From assembly GCF_042186555.1 (NCBI RefSeq), contig NC_133325.1:294396609-294460608 (forward strand): 64,000 nt of DNA. Direction: 5' to 3'. Of this stretch, positions 54,731 through 64,000 are shown piece by piece. Source of the DNA: Aquarana catesbeiana (Eukaryota > Chordata > Amphibia > Anura > Ranidae). Both the position numbers and the translations under genes were made by a program. How positions within the stretch are numbered: the stretch's first letter is position 1; every line of letters starts with the position of its first letter. Under the pieces are notes generated by a model that ran no database searches, was not told the DNA's origin, and was given only the letters and a program-made list of their open reading frames with translations.

Positions 54731-55164
54731 TGCCCCGTACACACGGCCGGATTTTCCGATGGAAAATGTCCGATCAGAGCGTGTTGTCGGAAATTCCGAC
54801 CATGTGTGGGCTCCATCGGACATTTTCCATCGGATTTTCCGACACACAAAGTTGGAGAGCAGGAGATAAAATTTTCCGACAACAAAATCCGTTGTTGGAA
54901 ATTCCGATCGTGTGTACACAAATCCGACGGACAAAGTGCCACGCATGCTCAGAATAAATAAAGAGATGAAAGCTATTGGCCACTGCCCCGTTTATAGTCC
55001 CGACGTACAAGTTTTACGTCAATGCATTTAAAACGATCGGATTTTCCGACAACTTTGTGTGACCATGTGTATGCAAGACAAGTTTGAGCCAACATCCATC
55101 GGAAAAAATCCTAGGATTTTGTTGTCAGAATGTCCGAACAAAGTCCGACCGTGTGTACGGGGCA
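54731..55164. mobile_element. PIF/Harbinger-type MITE (TGCCCCGTACAC family)
   Basis: TGCCCCGTACACACGGCCGG to CCGACCGTGTGTACGGGGCA, 434 bp, with the direct duplication TAA at 54728-54730 and 55165-55167. Confidence 0.88.
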
Positions 55165-55637
55165 TAACACATCTCTGCAAAGTCTATGGGCCTGGCAGAG
55201 ACATGCAACATGTGTGCATATGTGTGCACTGAAACACTGCCTCCTACGACAAAGACATAGATTTAGACATCCTAAGGAGTCAGCAGGTGGCTGGGCCTAC
55301 TCAATCCTCGCCTGTGGAATTAAAAATCTGCAATTATGTAAAGGGGGTACATGCTTTTCAAGGTTGAAGGTTCACTTTAGAAATTCAAACCGCTTGAAAA
55401 CAGGTGATCAGAACCTGTGAAATGGGGAGTATAAAGAATAAAATGTGCCCCCTACATATCCATAATAAAGCAATAAAATAAATACAAAATAACACTAAAG
55501 CCTCTGCCTTTTGGGCAGAAAAAACCCTTGACATGCCTAAACGCGGCATTTGAGTGCATCAAGCATTTTGAAGTTTTCTTTTTTCTAGTGCTTTGGGGAG
55601 AGCGCTTATAAATGCAAATGCGCCTAAACACATGTAC

Positions 55638-56247
55638 TAGGGTTGCACCGATACTGGTATTGTTATCGGTGCAGATACCGAGTATTTGCACAAATATCGG
55701 TACTCGTGCAAATGCACCGATACCTGAAACCGATACTTTCAGGCTCGGTTCTTTGAGCTGTTAGTGGGTCTCCCCAGTGTTAAAGAAGTCCGGTAATTGG
55801 AGCTGTCCAAAAAAAAACAAAAAAAACCCCAAAAAAGCAGCTAGCAATGTTTATTAACAACATTGCTCAGCCCTGAAACACAAAAATAAAAAGAAACATT
55901 GTTTCTTTTTGTATATTTCTGTTTCTTCATCTGCAGATCAAAGGGATGAACAAATGTTCCTCTGCTAACCTTAATTTACTCTAATCGGCCTTAATTAACT
56001 CCCTATTTTCCTCCATTTAACTATTATTTTCCTGCTTTTTTTCTTTTGTTCGCGTTTATTTTATAAACGATAAACAATGACATTTTTTTTTTTTTTGTTT
56101 GCTTTGTTAGTGAATATTTTTAAACATATATATATTAACATATATTTACACATTTCACATTGAAAAAGCGCTAAATTAAAAAAAAATCTATTTAGTATCG
56201 ATACTTGTACTCATTGTAAAAAAAAAAATGGTATTGGTGCATCCCTA
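55638..56247. mobile_element. hAT-type MITE (TAGGGTTGCACCGATAC)
   Basis: This 610-bp element has ends TAGGGTTGCACCGATAC and GTATTGGTGCATCCCTA and a perfect 8-bp duplication ACATGTAC (55630-55637 and 56248-56255). TATCGGT/ACCGATA motifs repeat inside the left end. Confidence 0.92.
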
Positions 56248-56271
56248 ACATGTACATTATGCTCCCTAAGG

Positions 56272-56272
<1 letters not shown>

Positions 56273-56302
<30 letters not shown>
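56273..56302. repeat. (AT)n microsatellite
   Basis: Simple AT repeat. Confidence 0.95.
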
Positions 56303-56309
<7 letters not shown>

Positions 56310-56404
56310 TGCTGCTTTTTTTTCTGCTGCCTAGTGTACATGGACCCTAAACAATTGATGATCTGAGATTAATGATGGATAATTTGGAATTTAGTGAGTT
56401 TCTT

Positions 56405-57324
<920 letters not shown>

Positions 57325-57755
57325 TTATTAATAAAGCTTAGTGGAAAAGAAAGCAAAAATAGTGGATGCTGCTCAGGCTCCGAGGAATCCTAGTTATTGA
57401 GCCAGCTGCTGTGAGTACCGGCTAGGATCAAGCTTGTTCCAGCTCCAAATATCAATGTATAAGGAAGAAGGCATCCTGTAAGCCGCACATCATTGCAGGT
57501 CCGATGTAAGGAAGTGTAACAGCCTTGGCCCAGGCTCCAACCAGGCCATGCCCCCAATGTGTTTTGCTCTTCCCCCCCTATGCTTAGTCATAGGGGTAGT
57601 GGAAAAGAAGAATAAAAAGGTTTGGTCATGTGTTATGGAGGGTTTTGCTTTCTTTCTGCTAAATTCCCTATTTTTTACATAAGTCCCCATTCAACACAGA
57701 AGAGATAATGCAGCACTATTTAAATATAAAAAAAGAAATAATAAGCCTATATTTG
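57325..57755 (+). other. Repeat-like sequence with CCAATGTGTTTTGC
   Basis: CCCAATGTGTTTTGCTCTTC followed by CCTATGCTTAGTCATAGGGG (57554-57597) recalls the centre phrase of the foldback elements. No boundaries set. Confidence 0.35.
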
Positions 57756-58027
57756 TGTAGCAGTTGCCTCACTCTGTCACCCACGGCCCCGCCAAGTTGG
57801 CCGCCGCAATGTACACAGGCTTTCCTGCCTGGAAGAGCTGCCTGTCAGTCCCTGCATGGGCTTTTCACCTCCTTACTGACTCACACAGAGCTGTTCACTC
57901 TGCAGCCTCCCATGTGCTCCTATTGGCAGGAGAGGAGCCAATTAAAGATACAGGTAGATACAGGAAGCAGATGCAAAGGACTCTGGAATATGAAGTCTCA
58001 GCACAGAGCGGCCTCAATATCTTTTAA

Positions 58028-59492
58028 CAACTTGTCTACTGGGCACTTAAACCCCCCCCCTCCTGCCCAGACCAATTTTCAGCTTTCAGTGCTCTCACAC
58101 TTTGAATGACATGTCATGTAATACTGTACCCAAATTACATTTTTGTCCTTTTTTTTTTCATACAAATAGAGCTTTCTTTTGGTGGTGTTTGATCACCTCT
58201 GGGTTTTTTAGTTTTTGCACTATAAATGAAAAAAGACCGAAAATTTTGAAAAAAAAACACATTTTTCTTTGTTCCTGTGATACAATTTTGCAAATTATTA
58301 ATTTTTCTTCATAAATTTTGGCCACAATTTATACTGCTACAAATCTTTGGTAAAAATAACCCAAATTTAGTGGATATTATTTTGTCTTTGTTATAGTTAG
58401 TCTACAAGTTGTGGTGCAAATCATAAAAAAATGATCACACCTGATGTACTGGTGGCCTCATTTCTTGGGACCCTAACAAGCCAGGACAGTATAAATACCC
58501 CCTAAATGAAAGTAGGTATTTAGTAAGATGCATGGTGAGGTTTTTGATGTTGTCATTTTTTCCCACAATTCTTTGCAAAATGAAGATTTTTATTTTTTTT
58601 CCACAAAATTGTCTTTGTAGTAGGTTGTTTCTCTCACGTGGCATGTGTATACCCCAAATGACGCCTCAAAATACATTCTGATACTCCTGAGTATTACGAT
58701 ACCACGCGTGTGGGACTTTTTCACAGCCTAGCCACATACAGAGGCCCAACATGCAGGGAGCACCATCACATGTTCTAGGAGCATAAATTACACATCTAAC
58801 TTGTTGACTACTTATTACACTTTTGAAGGCCCTGGATCACCAGGACAATGACACGTGACACTGATGTGGCACTGATGACTGATAGCACATGACACTGATG
58901 TGGCACTGATGACAGATGGCACTAATACGTGGCACTGATGACAGATGGCACTAATACGCAGCACTGATGACATGTGACACTGATAGCAGATGGCACTGGG
59001 GACAGATGGCACTGATAGGTGGCACTGGGGACAGATGGCACTGACAGGTGGCACTGGGGACAGGTGGCACTGATGGCACTGGGGACAGATGGCACTGATA
59101 GGTGGCACTGGGGACAGGTGGGCATGTGTGTTTTGTGTGTTAGTGTGGCACTGTGTTAGTGTTCAAACACTCATGCTGCAGCTGCAGGTCGCTCTCCCTC
59201 CTCACAAGCGGTCTCTGTGTAAGGAGGGAGAGCCAGCAATGAGAGATGATCTCATATGTTTACATATGAGATCATCTCTCATTGGACACTCCGAGTGCTA
59301 AATGGCCGCTGTGATTGGCCATTTAGCACAATCTGTGATTGGCAAGGGACACGGCCAACACAGATTTCACCCGATGCGCGCCCGCGGCGGCGAGCAGGGA
59401 GGAAGTAAACAGGAGAACGTCCAGGGAAGCCCTCCCGGCAATTGAGCCCCACACTGTAGCCGTCTTTCGGCTATAGCGTGGGCGCGTAGTGG
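58028..59492 (-). mobile_element. TTAA/CCACTT-family element, complete copy G (reverse core)
   Basis: This 1465-bp copy starts CAACTTGTCTACTGGGC and ends GGGCGCGTAGTGG, with TTAA at 58024-58027 and 59493-59496. The family core is on the minus strand near 58164-58202. It contains a GGCACTGATGACAGATGGCA array (58853-59130), as copy C does, and a perfect palindrome at 59238-59283 with 22-bp arms and a 2-base loop. Confidence 0.82.
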
Positions 59493-59568
59493 TTAAAGAG
59501 GCAGGACTACAAATCCCAGCACGCTCTGTTGGCAGCAAAGGAGAGACTTAATTTTGATTCCTAGAGGA

Positions 59569-62500
59569 TAGGGATGAGCTTCAAGTTCGAGTCGAACTCA
59601 TGTTCAACTCGAACATGGGCTGTTCGCTGAACAGCGAACAATTTGGGGTGTTCATGGCAAATTCAAAAGCCGCGGAACACCCTTTAAAAGTCTATGGGAG
59701 AAATCAAAAGTGCTCATTTTAAAGGCTTATATGCAAGTTATTGTCATAAAAAGTGTTTGGGGACCTGGGTCCTGCCCCAGGGGACATGGATCAAGGCAAA
59801 AAAAGTTTTAAAAATGGCCGTGTTTTCAGGAGCAGTGATTTTAATAATGCTTAAAGTGAAACAATAAAAGTGTAATATCCCTTTAAATTTCGTACCTGGG
59901 GGGTGTCTATAGTATGCCTGTAAAGGGATGCATGTTTCTCGTGTTTAGAACAGTCTGACAGCAAAATGACATTTCAAAGGAAAAAAAGTCATTTAAAACT
60001 ACTTGCGGCTATTAATGAATTGCCGGTCTGCCAATACACATAAAAGTTCATTGATAAAAACGGCATGGGAATTCCCCACAGGGGAACCCCGAACCAGAAT
60101 TTAAAAAAAAATGATGTGGGGGTCCCCCTAAATTCCATACCAGGCCCTTCAGGTCTGGTATGGATATTAAGGGGAACCCCGGCCAAAATGAAAAAAAAAA
60201 AAATGGCGTGGGGTCACCCCAAAAATCCATACCAGACCCTTATCCAAGCACGCAACCTGGCAGGCCACAGGAAAAGAGGGGGGATGAGAGAGCACCCCCC
60301 CCTGAACCGTACCAGGCCACATGCCCTCAACATTGGAAGGGTGCTTTGGGGTAGCCCACAAAACACCTTGTCCCTATGTTGATGGGGACAAGGGCCTCAT
60401 CCCCACAACCCTTGCCCGGTGGTTGTGGGGGTCTGCGGGTGGGGGGCTTATCAGAATCTGGAAGCCCCCTTTTAACAAGGGGACCCCCAGATCCCGGCCC
60501 TCCCCCCTGTGTGAAATGGTAAGGGTACCCTACCATTTCACCAAAAAAATGTCAAAAATGTTAAATTACAAGAGACCATTTTTGACAATTCCTTTATTTA
60601 AATGCTTCTTCTTTCTTCTGTCTTCTTTCTTCTATCTTCTATCTTCCTTCGGTTTCTTCCTTCATCTTCTTCTGGTTCTTCCTCCGGTGTTCTTGTCCGG
60701 CATCTTCCTCCACGGCGCCAGCGTCTTCTTCCCTTCGTCTTCTGGGCCGCTCCGCATCCAGCATGATGGTATGGGAGGCTCCCGCTGTGTGACGCTAGAG
60801 GGGGCGGGGTCACCGGGTGTCCCCGCCCTCCATTATTTAAGAACCGTCAGAAGAGGAGACGCGTCACACAGCGGAAGCCTCCCACCCAATCATGCTGGAT
60901 GTGGAGCGGCCCAGAAGACGAAGGGAAGAAGACGCCGGCGCCGCGGAGGAAGATGCCGGACAAGAACACCGGAGGAAGAACCAGAAGAAGAAGAAGATGG
61001 AGGAAGAAACCGAAGGAAGATAGAAGAAAGGTAGAAGGTAGAAGAAAGAAGAAGCATTTAAATAAAGGAATTGTCAAAAACTGTCTCTTGTCATTTTTAA
61101 CATTTTTGACACTTTTTTTTGTGAAATAGTAGGGGTACTTTTGTACCCCCTTAGCATTTCACACAGGGGGAGGGCTGGGATCTGGGGGTCCCCTTGTTAA
61201 AGGGGGCTTCCAGATTCCGATAAGCCCCCCGCCCGCAGACCCCCACAACCACCTGGCAAGGGTTGTGGGGATGAGGCTTCCGGTTTCTTCCTCCATCTTC
61301 TTCTTCTTCTGGTTCTTCCTCCGGTGTTCTTGTCCGGCATCTTCCTCCGTGGCGCCGGCGTCTTCTTCCCTTCGTCTTCTGGGCCGCTCCACATCCAGCA
61401 TGATTGGGTGGGAGGCTTCCGCTGTGTGACGCGTCTCCTCTTCTGACGGTTCTTAAATAATGGAGGGCGGGGACACCCGGTGACCCCGCCCCCTCTAGCG
61501 TCACACAGCGGGAGCCTCCCATACCATCATGCTGGATGCGGAGCGGCCCAGAAGACGAAGGGAAGAAGACGCTGGCGCCATGGAGGAAGATGCCGGACAA
61601 GAACACCGGAGGAAGAACCAGAAGAAGATGAAGGAAGAAACCGAAGGAAGATAGATAGAAGATAGAAGATAGAAGATAGAAGATAGAAGATAGAAGATAG
61701 AAGATAGAAGATAGAAGATAGAAGATAGAAGAAAGAAGAAGCATTTAAATAAAGGAATTGTCAAAAACGGTCTCTTGTAATTTAACATTTTTGACATTTT
61801 TTTTGTGAAATGGTAGGGTACCCTTACCATTTCACACAGGGGGGAGGGCCGGGATCTGGGGGTCCCCTTGTTAAAAGGGGGCTTCCAGATTCTGATAAGC
61901 CCCCCACCCGCAGACCCCCACAACCACCGGGCAAGGGTTGTGGGGATGAGGCCCTTGTCCCCATCAACATAGGGACAAGGTTTTTTGGGGGGCTACCCCA
62001 AAGCACCCTCCCAATGTTGAGGGCATGTGGCCTGGTATGGTTCAGGAGGGGGGGGGGCACTCTCTCGTCCTCCGCTCTTTTCCTGCGGCCTACCAGGTTG
62101 CGTGCTTGGATAAGGGTCTGGTATGGATTTTTGGTGTGACCCCACGCCATTTTTTTTTTTTTTGGCGTGGGTTTCCCCTTAAAATCCATACCAGACCTGA
62201 AGGGCCTGGTATGGAATTTAGGGGGACCCCCACGTCATTTTTTTTTTTTTTTTTAATTTTGGTTCGGGGTTTCCCTGTGGGGAATTCCCATGCCGTTTTT
62301 ATCAATGAACTTTTATGTGTATTGTCGGACCGGCAATTCATTAATAGCCGCGAGTAGTTTTAAATGACTTTTTTTCCTTTTTGAAATGTCATTTTGCTGT
62401 CAGACTGTTCTAAACACGTGAAACATGCGCCCCTTTACAGGCATACTATAGACACCCCCCCAGGTACGAAATTTAAAGGGATATTACACTTTTATTGTTT

Positions 62501-62771
62501 CACTTTAAGCATTATTAAAATCACTGCTCCTGAAAAAACGTCCGTTTTTAAAACTTTTTTTTGCATTAATCCATGTCCCCTGGGGCAGGACCCAGGTCCC
62601 CAAACACTTTTTATGACAATAACTTGCATATAAGCCTTTAAAATTATCACTCTTGATTATTCATATTCGTGTCCCATAGACTTTAACGGTGTTCGCGTGT
62701 TTGAACAAATTTTTGTTCCCGTTCGCATGTTCTGGTGCGAACCGAACAGGGGGGTGTTCGGCTCATCCCTA
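59569..62771. mobile_element. 3.2-kb palindromic hAT-type element
   Basis: The ends TAGGGATGAGC and GCTCATCCCTA are flanked by a perfect 8-bp duplication CTAGAGGA (59561-59568 and 62772-62779). The left arm (59569 to about 61050) is complementary to the right arm (about 61270-62771) over nearly 1.5 kb. Matching phrases include ACCTGGGTCCTGCCCCAGG, GGGTGTCTATAGTATGCCTG and CCATACCAGGCCCTTCAGG. Each arm carries a subpalindrome (GAAGACGAAGGGAAGAAGAC and its complement). An AGAAGAT 7-bp microsatellite lies at 61650-61735. Arginine/glutamate-rich open frames in both arms are mirror artefacts. Confidence 0.93.
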
Positions 62772-63252
62772 CTAGAGGAGGATTCAGTCAGCATGAGGTG
62801 GAGGAAGAGATCAGACCTGAGGGTCATTCCTCTGCTCTCCTCCTGCCTGGACTCATAGAACCAACCTGAGTAAAGGTAACCAATCCAATTTAACGTGTCA
62901 TATTGTGCTTTATTTACCTTTGTTAAGTGTGCCTCTGCTCTTGGGGACATTCTCAGGTTTGGAATCCCCTGAAAGCAGCTTGAATATAGGATTGAGAGCT
63001 ATATTGCTCTTAAATCTCAGTTATTGCTCTCTAGTTGATTACTTGAATGTATACTGTTACTGTCTGTTATTCTTGCACAGAAATATTGCAATAAAGACAA
63101 TTTTTGTGTTTTATCATAACGTGTGTGTTTCTCATTTGTCATTGCACTTACACTATTGCCAGGTGTACCAGAGGGGGCTGAGACTGTTATTAGGGTTGAG
63201 AGGCAGAGTAACGGACTGAACAAACAAAAGCTCCTTCGGGGGTATCGCTACA

Positions 63253-64000
63253 TTTATTATCGGTAGGGAAGGGGTGAACAAGCTTATTTTGCCAGGTGAA
63301 GGGGCACCGTACCCTTGAAAGCTTGTTCATCTTTCCTTGCTGGCAGGAAGGTTGAGCCGTTCTTGTTGCACAGTTGGTGCTCCATCTTTGTTTTTGTTTT
63401 GTTTTTTGCTGGTGTGGTTTATCAGTGATGTTGTCGGTGCACCTCGCATCCATTCTGCCAGTTTTGCATGCTGCATTCTACATTCGATTTTCTGCCAATT
63501 TCTGGCCTATTGTGAAAAAGGGAGAGGGCAAGGATAAGAGCTGTCCCTTTTTGCCTGCATTGGCCAAATACCCTTATTCACAAATCTGCCAAAGTTTGTT
63601 CCCCATCACAGTTTGGCTGCTATGAGATCAGCTTTTCCCAGCATTTCTGGAATATGTTAACATGAAAGACTCCTTCTATAATCTTAAAATAGATTTCCTG
63701 TACAAATGTAGTAACATATTAATTATTAAATGTCTCAGTTCTCCTGGGTTTAGACAAGACTCCCTTTCATTTACCCACAGGCTACACTACCTTGCTCTGT
63801 TGTCATGGTAACCTCCGTTCACACACTTACTATTCTACTGGCTATGGCTTGGATGTCATAGCGGTTATATCTTAATCATTTATTGTACTTGGATATCAAA
63901 CAATGACGTGGTGTTGGTGGTGAGAAGACATACACAGCAGTGTGGTGGGGCAGCAGAGAAAAATGGCTGCCACAAGAGTTTAATACATATTTTAGTGCTT
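63253..64000 (+). other. ATP11A: ATP11A intron 1, right edge
   Basis: No recognised repeat or exon; GAAAGCTTGTTCA (63317-63329) mirrors TGAACAAGCTT (63276-63286) as a short inverted repeat. Confidence 0.4.

Larger units (their letters stand above)
57756..63252 (+). mobile_element. Candidate solo LTR split by two later insertions
   Basis: The outer ends read TGTAGCAGTTGCC and GTATCGCTACA, the TG...CA type with inverted TGTAGC/GCTACA. After removing the TTAA element (58028-59492) and the palindromic element (59569-62771) with one copy of each target duplication, about 816 bp remain. That remainder contains a CCAAT motif (57931) and a polyadenylation signal AATAAA (63090-63095), as an LTR would. 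No clear target duplication, primer-binding site or polypurine tract was found, so this is a hypothesis. Confidence 0.45.

Noticed and set aside
59575..59600. GTTCGAGTC in the palindromic element resembling a tRNA B box
   Set aside because: There is no A box at the right distance and no cloverleaf; GTTCGAGTCGAAC is part of a local palindrome.
60321..61744. Arg/Glu-rich open frames of 237 and 197 codons on opposite strands
   Set aside because: They lie in the two arms of the 3.2-kb palindrome and are mirror images of each other; the charged runs come from GAA/TTC-rich DNA.

Overview
The window is nuclear DNA from a vertebrate. It is almost certainly an anuran amphibian and most likely a large-genome ranid-type frog. 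The evidence is two spliced vertebrate first exons lying in a dense mixture of non-autonomous DNA transposons, foldback elements, Tc1 relics and minisatellites whose sequences I associate with frog genomes. The species-level reading is inference; the vertebrate reading is firm.

Two host genes can be anchored. TUBGCP3 (gamma-tubulin complex component 3) runs leftward. Coding exon 1 is at 7860-7935 and exon 2 at 312-419, both on the minus strand with clean splice sites and exact codon phase across the 7.4-kb intron 1. ATP11A (a P4-ATPase phospholipid flippase) runs rightward. Its 13-codon first exon is at 30174-30212 with a GTAAGT donor, and I see no exon 2 up to 64000, so the right half of the window reads as ATP11A intron 1. 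The two genes are head to head, about 22 kb apart between start codons. This agrees with my recollection that they are divergent neighbours on human 13q34.

Layout. 1-7859: TUBGCP3 introns 2 and 1, holding a tRNA-derived SINE, TTAA-flanked repeat fragments and four minisatellites, ending in a CpG-rich 37-bp array that stops about 180 bp from exon 1. 7936-8160: TUBGCP3 5' region. 8160-29400: intergenic DNA, largely transposable elements, including several copies of a family with TTAA/CCACTT ends, hAT-type and PIF/Harbinger-type MITEs, a 28-bp array with an 84-bp higher-order period and a ZCCHC3-like retroelement pseudogene. 28670-29415: a 155-bp tandem repeat carrying CCAAT motifs. 29416-30173: GC-box-containing 5' region of ATP11A. 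30213-64000: ATP11A intron 1, with an intronic tandem array, Tc1/mariner relics, a hairpin-rich element nested inside a long inverted repeat (39030-41660), quieter AT-rich intron (about 46.3-51.1 kb), and a nested block at 57756-63252 where a possible solo LTR is split by a TTAA element and by a 3.2-kb palindromic hAT-type element.

I found no CRISPR array, operon, rRNA or intact tRNA gene. Long open frames in the window are minisatellites whose period is not a multiple of three and which lack stops, or arms of palindromic elements. No new protein-coding system is supported. The most original material is the transposon architecture and the promoter-proximal CpG minisatellite.
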